From NCBI GenBank assembly GCA_016185425.1, contig JACPNQ010000030.1, positions 1 through 64,000 on the forward strand: a stretch of 64,000 nucleotides of DNA, in the 5' to 3' direction. Position 1 is the stretch's first letter; each line of letters starts with the position of its first letter. Positions 16,252-23,410 of the stretch are shown piece by piece. Source of the DNA: Acidobacteriota bacterium. Its GTDB lineage: Bacteria > Acidobacteriota > Terriglobia > Bryobacterales > Bryobacteraceae. A model generated the notes under the pieces. The model had not been told where the DNA came from, searched no databases, and saw only the letters and a list, made by a program, of their open reading frames with translations. The position numbers and the translations under genes were made by a program.

Positions 16252-16683
16252 CTAGGAACTTGGCGCTATTTTCGCCAAGTAGTGTTCTACTCTGTCGGTT
16301 GTCCAAGTCGGCACTCCGCAGCCGAAGAAGTCGGTGTCCTCAGTCCAGATCGGGCAATTCAATGCGAGGGCGGTTGCGAGGATGGGCCAGTCGTTAACGT
16401 CGCGGCGCTCGATGAGGGCGCGGGCTTCCGCCTCGAATTGCGCATACGTCTCTGTGTCGATCGTCTGTATGAGGTTCGGGAGCAATTCGAAAATTTCGTA
16501 AGCTGCGACTTCCCGGATTTTCTGCCGTTCCAAGATTTTTGGTAGATGGTCGCGCGCTTCCTGGAACGCCGTGTCTGGCGTAACGAAATTTGCGCGCTCG
16601 GAATACTTGCGCAACAACAGGAGGGCCCGGGACCCGAGTACCGCACGAATCAAGATGTTCGCGTCAAGGACGAGCATTCTCAT
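16252..16683 (-). CDS. VapC-like PIN-domain toxin
   Basis: A 143-residue PIN-domain ribonuclease. Acidic positions: LVLDANILIRAV (Asp7), the Glu in TAFQEARDHL, the Asp of RRDVNDWPILATALAL, and IWTEDTDFF. The ATG at 16683 lies 5 nt after the stop of the Phd-like antitoxin gene, so the two form one operon. The target is probably tRNA or rRNA, as in other VapC proteins, but cannot be predicted. Confidence 0.85.
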   Translation of the reverse strand: MRMLVLDANILIRAVLGSRALLLLRKYSERANFVTPDTAFQEARDHLPKILERQKIREVAAYEIFELLPNLIQTIDTETYAQFEAEARALIERRDVNDWPILATALALNCPIWTEDTDFFGCGVPTWTTDRVEHYLAKIAPSS

Positions 16684-16688
16684 CGTCT

Positions 16689-16949
16689 CTATTTACGCCG
16701 CTCGCGGCGCAGTTGCTTGAACTCCTCGACGATCTCATCTTCGCTAATTCCTGCTTCGGCAAGCAGCGCCTGCATCTTTTCGCCCGCAACACGCAAGGCC
16801 TCCAAGACAGCCTGACTTGGGCGGGGTTTTGTTGGCACGTAGATACCGATCGTTGCGCCGTGGCGAGTGATTGCTACTGGATCTTTCGATTCGAGGTAGG
16901 TTGACAGGTGCTCTCGAAATTCCCGGATTCCGACTTTGGTTGGCTCCAT
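16689..16949 (-). CDS. Phd/YefM-type antitoxin of the VapC-like toxin
   Basis: An 86-residue protein. MEPTKVGIREFREHLSTYL and DPVAITRHGATIGIYVP form the Phd/YefM DNA-binding fold. The C-terminal charged helix (AGISEDEIVEEFKQLRRER) should bind the toxin. The ATG at 16949 follows AAGGAGG on the minus strand; the frame is open upstream but lacks family similarity. A palindrome just upstream is a plausible autoregulatory operator. Confidence 0.85.
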   Translation of the reverse strand: MEPTKVGIREFREHLSTYLESKDPVAITRHGATIGIYVPTKPRPSQAVLEALRVAGEKMQALLAEAGISEDEIVEEFKQLRRERRK

Positions 16950-16960
16950 CGTGCCTCCTT

Positions 16961-16970
16961 GTGTGTACAC
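16961..16970 (-). promoter_or_regulatory. Palindromic operator candidate of the Phd-VapC operon
   Basis: TGTGTACACA is a perfect 10-bp palindrome 12 nt upstream of the antitoxin start. On the minus strand it lies just downstream of TATCAT, a possible -10. The placement fits autorepression by the antitoxin. Confidence 0.5.
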
Positions 16971-16988
16971 AATGATAACACAATTGCC

Positions 16989-17438
16989 TTACTGGGCGGA
17001 TTCGAGTTTGGCAACTTTTCCCAGACGGCGGAGGTGGCGAGGCGCGTCGCTGAATTCGGCGGCGAGGAATGTGTCGACGAGGTCCTTCGCCACTTCGGGG
17101 CCTTGTGTGCGGCCGCCGATGCAGAGGATGTTCATGTGGTCGTCTTCGACGCCTTGCTTCGCTGAGAAGTGATCGGCGATGAGCGCGGCGTGGACGCCTT
17201 TGACTTTGTTGGCGCAGACCGAGGCGCCGACTCCGCTGCCGCAGACGGCGATGCCGCGCACCACGTCACCGGCGGCGACGGCTTCCGCCAGCGGGATCAC
17301 GAAGTCGGGGTAATCGTCGTCCTCTTTGAGGGTGAATGCGCCGAAATCGACGACTTCGTGGCCGGCGGCTTTGAGGTGGTCCACGAGCGTTTCCTTCAGG
17401 TTGAAGCCGCCGTGGTCGGTGGCGATTCCGATCCTCAT
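16989..17438 (-). CDS. rpiB: Ribose-5-phosphate isomerase B
   Basis: A 149-residue RpiB/LacAB family enzyme interconverting ribose 5-phosphate and ribulose 5-phosphate in the pentose phosphate pathway. [16 protein letters not shown] carries the phosphate/substrate His, and [18 protein letters not shown] carries the catalytic Cys. [20 protein letters not shown] is also typical. The start overlaps the pgi stop by 4 nt (ATGA), so it is the last gene of a sugar-phosphate operon. Its 3' half is duplicated at 15991-16223, and a short end piece at 15314-15347. Confidence 0.95.
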   Translation of the reverse strand: MRIGIATDHGGFNLKETLVDHLKAAGHEVVDFGAFTLKEDDDYPDFVIPLAEAVAAGDVVRGIAVCGSGVGASVCANKVKGVHAALIADHFSAKQGVEDDHMNILCIGGRTQGPEVAKDLVDTFLAAEFSDAPRHLRRLGKVAKLESAQ

Positions 17439-19060
17439 GGCTTGGCCTTCCGGTAGCGGCGGATGAGGTTGTTGGTCGAGCTGTCGTGGGTTAGGTTGGG
17501 CTCTTTTGCGGACTCGAGCTCGGGGATGATTCGGTTGGCGAGGACTTTGCCTAGTTCGACGCCCCATTGGTCGAAGGAGTCGATGCCCCAGAGAATGCCT
17601 TGGGTGAAGACGGCGTGCTCGTAGAGGGCGACGAGCTTGCCGAGAGTGGCGGGGTCGAGGCGGTCGGCCCAGATCATGTTCGATGGTCGGTTGCCTTCGA
17701 AGACGCGATGGGGTACGAGCCACGCTGCCGTGCCGCCGGCTTCGACCTGCTCGCGGGTTTTGCCGAAGGCGAGGGCTTCGGCTTGGGCGAGGACGTTGGC
17801 GATGAGGATATCGTGGTGGCGGCCGAGCGGGTTGAGCGAATGGCTGAACGCGATAAAGTCACAGGGGATCATCCGCGTGCCCTGGTGGATCAGTTGGTAG
17901 AAGGAGTGCTGGCCGTTGGTGCCGGGTTCGCCCCAGTAGATCACCCCGGTGTCGTAGTCGACTGGCGTGCCGTCGAGCGTGATGTATTTGCCATTGCTCT
18001 CCATGGTTAGCTGTTGGAGGTAGGCCGGGAAGCGTTTCAGGTATTGCTCATACGGCAGGACAGCCACAGTCGCCGCGCCGAAGAAGTTGCCGTACCAGAT
18101 GCCGAGGAGGCCCATGAGCACGGGCAGGTTTTGCGCGAATGGCGCGGTGCGGAAGTGCTCGTCCATTTCGTGGAATCCGGCGAGGAGTTGGCGGAAGCCG
18201 CCAGGGCCGATGGCGAGCATCGTCGAGAGGCCGATGGCCGAGTCCATGGAGTAGCGGCCACCGACCCAGTCCCAGAAGCCGAACATGTTGGCGGTGTCGA
18301 TACCAAATTTTCCGACCTCGGCGGCGTTGGTGGAGACGGCTACGAAGTGTTTGGCGACCGAGGCCGCGCCGCCGCCGAGACCGGCGATGGACCAGTCGCG
18401 GGCGGTGTGGGCGTTGGTCATGGTCTCGATCGTCGTGAAGGTCTTCGAGGAGACGATGAAGAGGGTTTCGGCGGGGTTGAGGTCGTGAACGGCTTCGGCG
18501 AAGTCGGTGCTGTCGACGTTGGAGACGTAGCGGAATGTTAGTGCTCGATCGGAGTAACTACGAAGCGCTTCGTAGGCCATGACGGGACCGAGGTCGGATC
18601 CGCCGATTCCGATGTTGACGACGTTGCGGATGCGCTTGCCGGTGTGGCCGGTCCATGCGCCGGAGCGGACACGATCCGCGAAGGCGGCCATCTTGTCGAG
18701 GACCTCGTGGACGTCAGGGACTACGTTGCGGCCGTCGACGAGAATGGTGGAGCCCTTCGGGGCGCGGAGGGCGGTGTGGAGGACGGCGCGCTTTTCGGTG
18801 ACGTTGATCTTCTCGCCTGAGAACATCGCCTCGATGCCGGCGGCAAGGCCGGACTCTTCGGCGAGCTGGACAAGGAGCTTTATGGTTTCGGCGGTGAGAC
18901 GGTTCTTGGAGTAGTCGAGGAAAAGACCGGCGGCTTCGGCGGTGAGGGTGGCGCCGCGGGTTGGATCGGCGGCAAAGAGGTCACGGAGATGCATGGGGCC
19001 GACTTCGTCGAAGTGGGCTTCGAGGGCCTTCCAGGCCGCGCGTTCGGTGAGGGTTGGCAT
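17435..19060 (-). CDS. pgi: Glucose-6-phosphate isomerase
   Basis: A 541-residue enzyme of glycolysis/gluconeogenesis converting glucose 6-phosphate to fructose 6-phosphate. [18 protein letters not shown] is the sugar-phosphate-binding SIS core; [18 protein letters not shown] and [18 protein letters not shown] are the PGI signatures, the latter with catalytic Glu and His. DQWGVELGK near the end carries the final catalytic Lys. The ATG at 19060 follows AGGAG; an upstream in-frame ATG at 19093 lies inside the phosphatase gene. The start touches the phosphatase stop (1-nt overlap), so translation is coupled. Confidence 0.96.
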   Translation of the reverse strand: MPTLTERAAWKALEAHFDEVGPMHLRDLFAADPTRGATLTAEAAGLFLDYSKNRLTAETIKLLVQLAEESGLAAGIEAMFSGEKINVTEKRAVLHTALRAPKGSTILVDGRNVVPDVHEVLDKMAAFADRVRSGAWTGHTGKRIRNVVNIGIGGSDLGPVMAYEALRSYSDRALTFRYVSNVDSTDFAEAVHDLNPAETLFIVSSKTFTTIETMTNAHTARDWSIAGLGGGAASVAKHFVAVSTNAAEVGKFGIDTANMFGFWDWVGGRYSMDSAIGLSTMLAIGPGGFRQLLAGFHEMDEHFRTAPFAQNLPVLMGLLGIWYGNFFGAATVAVLPYEQYLKRFPAYLQQLTMESNGKYITLDGTPVDYDTGVIYWGEPGTNGQHSFYQLIHQGTRMIPCDFIAFSHSLNPLGRHHDILIANVLAQAEALAFGKTREQVEAGGTAAWLVPHRVFEGNRPSNMIWADRLDPATLGKLVALYEHAVFTQGILWGIDSFDQWGVELGKVLANRIIPELESAKEPNLTHDSSTNNLIRRYRKAKP

Positions 19061-19662
19061 TAGGTACTCCTGTGGAAATAAGTTTCGTTCCATAGCTGGA
19101 CGACGGGCCGGGTGAGATCGTGCTCATAGCCGAGAGCGCTAAGGCTGGCAGTGCTGAGTTGGAACGAGAGGCAGCTTGGGTGCAGTTCGAGGCCGATCCA
19201 GCGGGTGGCGAGGACGCGGAGGAAGTGGCCGCTGGAGAAGACGAGTGCGCCGGCGTTGAGCGAGCGGAGACGGGCGACGACGCGGTCGGCACGGGCGCTG
19301 ATTTGATCGACGGATTCGCCGTTGGGTGCGCCATCGCGGAAGAGTTTCCAGTTGGGCGTTTTGGCGCGGATCTCGGCGCTACGAAGCCCTTCGTAGTCAC
19401 CGTAATCCCATTCGACGAGATCGGGGTCGGTTTCGGCGACGGCGCCGAAGCCGGCGATGTCACAGGTGCGGGAGGCGCGTTGGAGAGGACTGGTCCAGAC
19501 TCGCGCGAATGCGAGGCCGGCGAGACGCTCACCGAGTTTGACGGCGGCGGCTTCGCCTTCGGGGAGTAGAGGAAGATCCGTAAGTCCGGTGTGCTGGCCG
19601 CTGCGGGACCATGCGGTCTCGCCGTGGCGGGCGAGGTAGATGGTGGGAAGCGTGGTGCTCAT
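19060..19662 (-). CDS. Histidine phosphatase family protein
   Basis: A 200-residue phosphoglycerate mutase-like phosphatase. [17 protein letters not shown] contains the phosphorylated His of the RHG motif. [22 protein letters not shown] (Glu proton donor) and [14 protein letters not shown] (second catalytic His) follow in the family order. It could hydrolyse sugar phosphates, which fits its place between an aldolase and pgi; a true mutase is less likely because the protein is short. The ATG at 19662 overlaps the aldolase stop (TAATG). Confidence 0.85.
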   Translation of the reverse strand: MSTTLPTIYLARHGETAWSRSGQHTGLTDLPLLPEGEAAAVKLGERLAGLAFARVWTSPLQRASRTCDIAGFGAVAETDPDLVEWDYGDYEGLRSAEIRAKTPNWKLFRDGAPNGESVDQISARADRVVARLRSLNAGALVFSSGHFLRVLATRWIGLELHPSCLSFQLSTASLSALGYEHDLTRPVVQLWNETYFHRST

Positions 19663-20426
19663 TAGCGCAGGGCCGCGACAGTCTCTTTGGCTTTTTCGAG
19701 GAGCAGGTTCCACTCGTTGGACGTTCCGAGGAATCGGAAGCCGCGATCGCGGCAGAACTTCGAGAGCGCCACGCCGCGGCACTGAATGCCGGGAGCGATG
19801 TCCTTGGCGTTGCAGGTGTCGCGGATCTTGTCGATGGCGTCGATGAACCTGGGGTGCTCGAATTCGCCTGGGATGCCAAGGGAGATGGAGAGATCGACGG
19901 GGCCGACCATGACCACGTCGAGGCCGGGGACGGAGAGCAACTCCTCGCGCGCTTCGAGGGCTTTCACGGTTTCGATCTGCAGGATGATCATGCCGTTCTC
20001 ATTCCGATGGGCGATCATCTGGGGAATCGTGACGGCTTCATAGTTGGCCTGCATGACAGTGAGGCCGAAGCCACGGACGCCGGCGGGCGGGAACTTGCAC
20101 CAGGAGACCGCTTGTTCGAGTAGCTCGGGGGATTCGACGCGGGGAAAGATGATGCCGTCGGAGCCGCAGTCGAGGGCGCGCGCGATCATCTCATAGGTCA
20201 TGTTGGCGACGCGGGTGAAGATGGTGAGGCCGCAGAGATCGCCGATGCGGCAGATGTTTTGGATGGTTTCGATGCCGAAGCCGCCGTGCTCGCCGTCGAG
20301 GTAGGCGTAGTCGAATCCGGCGGCCTTGAGAAGGCGGGTGATCTCGGGGTCGCGGAGTTGGCCGTAGGAGGTGCCGAGAACGGTTTTTCCTTCTTTCAAG
20401 GCCTGTTTGACGGGGTTTGAGCGCAT
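19662..20426 (-). CDS. HpcH/HpaI family aldolase
   Basis: A 254-residue class II, metal-dependent TIM-barrel aldolase. YAYLDGEHGGFGIETIQ holds the catalytic base region, IIFPRVESPELLEQAV and ILQIETVKALEAREELL the metal-binding Glu, and VVMVGPVDLSISLGIPG the metal-binding Asp. Members cleave 2-keto-3-deoxy sugar acids or 4-hydroxy-2-oxo acids to pyruvate (or its analogue) and an aldehyde. As the first gene of an operon with a phosphatase, pgi and rpiB, it may feed aldehyde products into central sugar-phosphate metabolism. The exact substrate is not known. Confidence 0.88.
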   Translation of the reverse strand: MRSNPVKQALKEGKTVLGTSYGQLRDPEITRLLKAAGFDYAYLDGEHGGFGIETIQNICRIGDLCGLTIFTRVANMTYEMIARALDCGSDGIIFPRVESPELLEQAVSWCKFPPAGVRGFGLTVMQANYEAVTIPQMIAHRNENGMIILQIETVKALEAREELLSVPGLDVVMVGPVDLSISLGIPGEFEHPRFIDAIDKIRDTCNAKDIAPGIQCRGVALSKFCRDRGFRFLGTSNEWNLLLEKAKETVAALR

Positions 20427-20491
20427 CTAGGGTTAGTTTATCAGCCCGGCACTTTTCTGAATCCTTGCGAAGGCGTGGGCCATCTCATTTC

Positions 20492-20512
20492 TCGTAACAG
20501 TTCACGTTACGA
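20492..20512 (+). promoter_or_regulatory. Operator candidate for the Rrf2 regulator
   Basis: TCGTAAC (20492-20498) and GTTACGA (20506-20512) form a perfect 7-bp inverted repeat with a 7-nt spacer. It ends 14 nt before the start of the NAD(P)H-binding gene. Position and symmetry fit a dimeric repressor, most simply the Rrf2 protein encoded in the same operon. Confidence 0.55.
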
Positions 20513-20526
20513 ATAGGAGAAGAGTC

Positions 20527-21147
20527 ATGAAAGTGACGTTGTTTGGCGGTTCCGGAATGATTGGCAGCCGGATTCTGCAGGAACTGATTTCGCGGGGACA
20601 TAGCGTGACGGCCGTGGTGCGCAACCCGTCGAAGATTACGGGTGCGGCGGCGTTGGCGGGTGATGTTTTGGATCCGGCCAGGGTGGCCGCGGCGTCGACG
20701 GGCGCCGATGCAGTGATCAGCGCGTATGCGCCTCCGGCGGACGATCCGGCGAAGCTTTCGGCGGCGGCGCGCACCTTAGGCGACGCTCTGCCGCGCGCGG
20801 GTGTGAAGCGGCTGTTGCTTGTGGGTGGCGCGGGCGGCCTGGAGGTGGCTCCGGGAGTACGGCTTGTAGATACGCCCGAGTTCCCTACGCCGTATAAGCC
20901 GTACGCGTTGGCGCACATTGACGCGGTGGATCAGTTGAAGGGCACAGATCTGGATTGGACCGTGTTGAGTCCGGCAGCGATTATCGAGCCGGGTGAACGG
21001 ACGGGCAAGTTCCGCCTGGGCACGAACCAGTTGGTGACGGACGCGAAGGGTGATAGCCGGATCTCCGCGGAGGACTACGCAATCGCTTTGGTTGATGAAT
21101 TGGAGAAGCCGCAGCACATCCGGCAGAGGTTTACGGTGGGATACTGA
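20527..21147 (+). CDS. NAD(P)H-binding NmrA/SDR-like protein
   Basis: A 206-residue atypical short-chain dehydrogenase. MKVTLFGGSGMIGSRILQEL has the GxxGxxG dinucleotide-binding loop, followed by GDVLDPARVAAASTGADAVI. LDWTVLSPAAIIEPGERTG is the usual C-terminal motif of the YwnB/NmrA group, whose members sense or use NAD(P)H. The arrangement with a downstream Rrf2 regulator mirrors the ywnB/ywnA pairing of Bacillus. The start follows AGGAGA. The physiological substrate is unknown. Confidence 0.8.
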   Translation: MKVTLFGGSGMIGSRILQELISRGHSVTAVVRNPSKITGAAALAGDVLDPARVAAASTGADAVISAYAPPADDPAKLSAAARTLGDALPRAGVKRLLLVGGAGGLEVAPGVRLVDTPEFPTPYKPYALAHIDAVDQLKGTDLDWTVLSPAAIIEPGERTGKFRLGTNQLVTDAKGDSRISAEDYAIALVDELEKPQHIRQRFTVGY

Positions 21148-21160
21148 TGGCTTATTCGCC

Positions 21161-21601
21161 GTGAACCAGGACACGCAGCTCGCGATCAGCATCCACATTC
21201 TTTGCCTTCTGGCGCTCAGCGAAGGGGAGCGAACGACATCGGAGCGGATCGCCGGCAGCGTGAACACCAATCCCGTGGTAATCCGGCGGACGCTGGGGCG
21301 ATTGCGGCGGGCAGGCTTCGTTCATTCGCAGAACGGGATCGGCGGCGGGTGGACGCTGGCCCGGCCGGCCAAGGAGATCACGCTGCGAGCGTTGATGGAC
21401 GTTATCCGGACTTCTCCGCTTCTAGCGATGCGGCGGGAGGCGCCGAATCCGGATTGCCTGGTGGGGTCACAGATTAGGCCGGTGCTGACGGGTTATTACG
21501 AAAAGGCGGAGGCGGCTTTGTTGGAGCGCCTGGGGGAGTCGACGGTTGCGGATGTGGTTCGGGATATTGTGCGGGCGGCACGGAAGGGACGTCGCGTCTA
21601 A
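21161..21601 (+). CDS. Rrf2 family transcriptional regulator
   Basis: A 146-residue regulator. The winged helix (LAISIHILCLLALSEGER, then SERIAGSVNTNPVVIRRTLG, and FVHSQNGIGGGWTLARP) is typical of Rrf2/YwnA proteins. There is no three-Cys cluster of the IscR/NsrR kind; the only Cys residues are isolated, so an Fe-S sensor is unlikely. A GTG at 21161, 13 nt after the preceding stop, is the best start. It probably represses its own operon through the inverted repeat at 20492-20512, perhaps responding to thiol or electrophile stress like YwnA/CymR relatives. Confidence 0.82.
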   Translation: MNQDTQLAISIHILCLLALSEGERTTSERIAGSVNTNPVVIRRTLGRLRRAGFVHSQNGIGGGWTLARPAKEITLRALMDVIRTSPLLAMRREAPNPDCLVGSQIRPVLTGYYEKAEAALLERLGESTVADVVRDIVRAARKGRRV

Positions 21602-22755
21602 TTCACCTCGAGTCCGGCTTTCCTGAGGACATTGCGAAGGTCCGAGAAGCCCTGGTCACCCTCCAAAGCGGCGGTAACGTTGCCGTCCTTGTCGATGACA
21701 ATGTAGGTAGGGAAGACGCCCAGTTGATAGGCGCGTGGCATTTCGTTTTCGGTGGTCAGGACAACGGGATAACTGTGCGGGTGGTCCTTCAGGAACTTTT
21801 CGACGATCGCGCGCTCCTCGCTGACAGACACACCGACGATCATCAGATCCTTATCGCCGTATTTCTTGTAGAGCTTGTCCAGCGCGGGGCCATCGGCGCG
21901 GCAAGGCGGGCACCAGGTGGTCCAGAAATCCAATAAGACGGTTCGGCCTTTGAAGGCGGCGAGGTCAACCGGTTTGCCGTGAATGTCCGAGGCGGTCATG
22001 GCCGGCGCGGGTTTGCCGGCCAACTGCTTCTTGATTTTCGCGGCGTTCCATTGGGAGAGCTCCTTCACTTCCTTCACGCCTTGTGCGGGCAGTTGGAAAA
22101 GCGACTCCGGCTGCGCGGCGGCGCTGAACCGCTTGAGCGTGAACGTTTGCTCCACCTGGTGTCCGCCGCGGGATGTTTGGATGTTTTGCAGAGTTTTCGC
22201 GGCGACGATCATTCCGTTGTCGAGGTCGGCGAAGATGCGGGCCACGCCGTCGAGCATTTGGGTGGTATTGTTGGGGCCGTTGTTTCGCGTCCATTTTTTC
22301 AATGGGGCCTCGAGGACGACGCATTGGTGGTCCTTGCCTTCGAATCCGCAGGGGCGGCGGCCCGCCTCCTTTGCCTTCGACCAGTCGGGATCGGAGGCGG
22401 CATAGGCACGCGGAATGGGAGCGGGGTCCTTGGCTTTGCGCTTGATCCGCTCGAACTCGCCGCCGTCCTCTTCCATGTAGAAGAGATCCTTGCCGTCGAA
22501 GATGCGAAGATAGCTTCCGGACCCGCTTACGGACTTTTCGCGCCAGCGGTCCGCCGCGATGTCGAGCACGATTTGACGCTCGGAACCTTGCGAACCGTTC
22601 GCCGTTTTGTAGCTCTGAGTGACCGTAAATTCCTGGTGCAGGCCGGGCAGCGCGGCGCGCTTTGCCGCCAACTCCGTCCATAGCGCACCGGCGGAAGATG
22701 GGCCGGCAGCTAACATGGCGGCACTTACAGTGCCTAACATCAGGGGGAAACGCAT
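21598..22755 (-). CDS. Exported two-domain protein: LolA-like N-terminus plus TlpA/ResA-like thioredoxin
   Basis: A 385-residue protein with a signal peptide (MLGTVSAAMLAAGPSSAG). Residues about 25-215 resemble outer-membrane lipoprotein-sorting/DUF2092-type beta domains (QEFTVTQSY, IFDGKDLFYMEEDGG). Residues about 245-385 form a TlpA-type thioredoxin domain with the redox motif WCPPC in LLDFWTTWCPPCRADGP and the cis-Pro in GVFPTYIVIDKDG. It may reduce or isomerise disulfides of exported proteins, for example in c-type cytochrome maturation. The last 4 nt overlap the convergent Rrf2 gene. Confidence 0.82.
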   Translation of the reverse strand: MRFPLMLGTVSAAMLAAGPSSAGALWTELAAKRAALPGLHQEFTVTQSYKTANGSQGSERQIVLDIAADRWREKSVSGSGSYLRIFDGKDLFYMEEDGGEFERIKRKAKDPAPIPRAYAASDPDWSKAKEAGRRPCGFEGKDHQCVVLEAPLKKWTRNNGPNNTTQMLDGVARIFADLDNGMIVAAKTLQNIQTSRGGHQVEQTFTLKRFSAAAQPESLFQLPAQGVKEVKELSQWNAAKIKKQLAGKPAPAMTASDIHGKPVDLAAFKGRTVLLDFWTTWCPPCRADGPALDKLYKKYGDKDLMIVGVSVSEERAIVEKFLKDHPHSYPVVLTTENEMPRAYQLGVFPTYIVIDKDGNVTAALEGDQGFSDLRNVLRKAGLEVN

Positions 22756-22823
22756 CTACTCATGTTACTGAGGTTTTGATTAGCGCCGGGGAGGGGTGTT
22801 CCGGCTGCCGGTTTGAAAACCGC

Positions 22824-22829
22824 TATAAT
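22824..22829 (+). promoter_or_regulatory. -10 element of the LexA-like HTH gene
   Basis: A consensus TATAAT ends only 10 nt before the ATG at 22840, so the transcript would be nearly leaderless. No good -35 box sits at the normal distance. Confidence 0.45.
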
Positions 22830-22839
22830 CCTCTGCAGG

Positions 22840-23076
22840 ATGAAGAAGAGCTTCACCGAAAAGCAAGGGCAGTACCTGGCTTTCATTTACTACTACACGA
22901 AGCTGAACGGACGGCCGCCAGCCGAGGCCGACATGCAGCGCTATTTTCGAGTCACGCCGCCTTCGGCGCACCAGATGGTGCTCACACTGGAGTTGAATGG
23001 CTTTATTGGGCGTACTCCCGGCCAAGCGAGGTCAATCCGTCTCCTAGTCCCGTACGAGCAGTTGCCCGACCTGTAG
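22840..23076 (+). CDS. LexA-type winged-helix DNA-binding protein
   Basis: A 78-residue protein consisting only of a LexA DNA-binding-like winged helix: FTEKQGQYLAFIYYYTKLNG, then PPAEADMQRYFRVTPPSAHQ (recognition helix) and LTLELNGFIGRTPGQARSI (wing). There is no peptidase/autocleavage domain, so it is not LexA itself. The internal ATG at 22840 was chosen over 22813, which precedes the -10. Its 3' end overlaps the convergent 118-residue gene by 74 nt. It probably binds DNA as a small regulator; the targets are unknown. Confidence 0.75.
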   Translation: MKKSFTEKQGQYLAFIYYYTKLNGRPPAEADMQRYFRVTPPSAHQMVLTLELNGFIGRTPGQARSIRLLVPYEQLPDL

Positions 23077-23359
23077 CGGGACACCGCAGGTACAGCAGGC
23101 TGCGGAGCCTCTTCCTTTGTTTGGGCTTCAAGCTCGCAACGTAGCCCGCGATCTCGTACTGGTTAAAGATCCGCCATACTTCCGCCAGGAAGCGTGGCAG
23201 CTCGCGGGCGAACTCGGGCCGCTGTTCGGCTGCGCAGGCGAAGTTCAGCAGCTTCTCGCCAATCAAGTAGTCAAGCGCGCCTTTCACGCCGAAGCGCCTC
23301 CTGATTCCTTTCGTGGCCTTGCACTGTTGAATCCAGATTCTCTCGAAACGGATGCTCAT
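23003..23359 (-). CDS. Conserved hypothetical 118-residue protein
   Basis: I do not know a named domain. It starts MSIRFERIWIQQCKATKGI and continues FGVKGALDYLIGEKLLNFA, FARELPRFLAEVWRIFNQY and EIAGYVASLKP: helical, basic and soluble. Similar proteins exist as hypotheticals, sometimes in accessory DNA. Its C-terminal 74 nt overlap the convergent LexA-like gene, so the two mRNAs would be antisense to each other at their ends. Confidence 0.6.
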   Translation of the reverse strand: MSIRFERIWIQQCKATKGIRRRFGVKGALDYLIGEKLLNFACAAEQRPEFARELPRFLAEVWRIFNQYEIAGYVASLKPKQRKRLRSLLYLRCPATGRATARTGLGDGLTSLGREYAQ

Positions 23360-23410
23360 ACCGGGTCAAGATACCGCTACCAACGATCAGGAGGCAATCG
23401 CTCTCACTCG

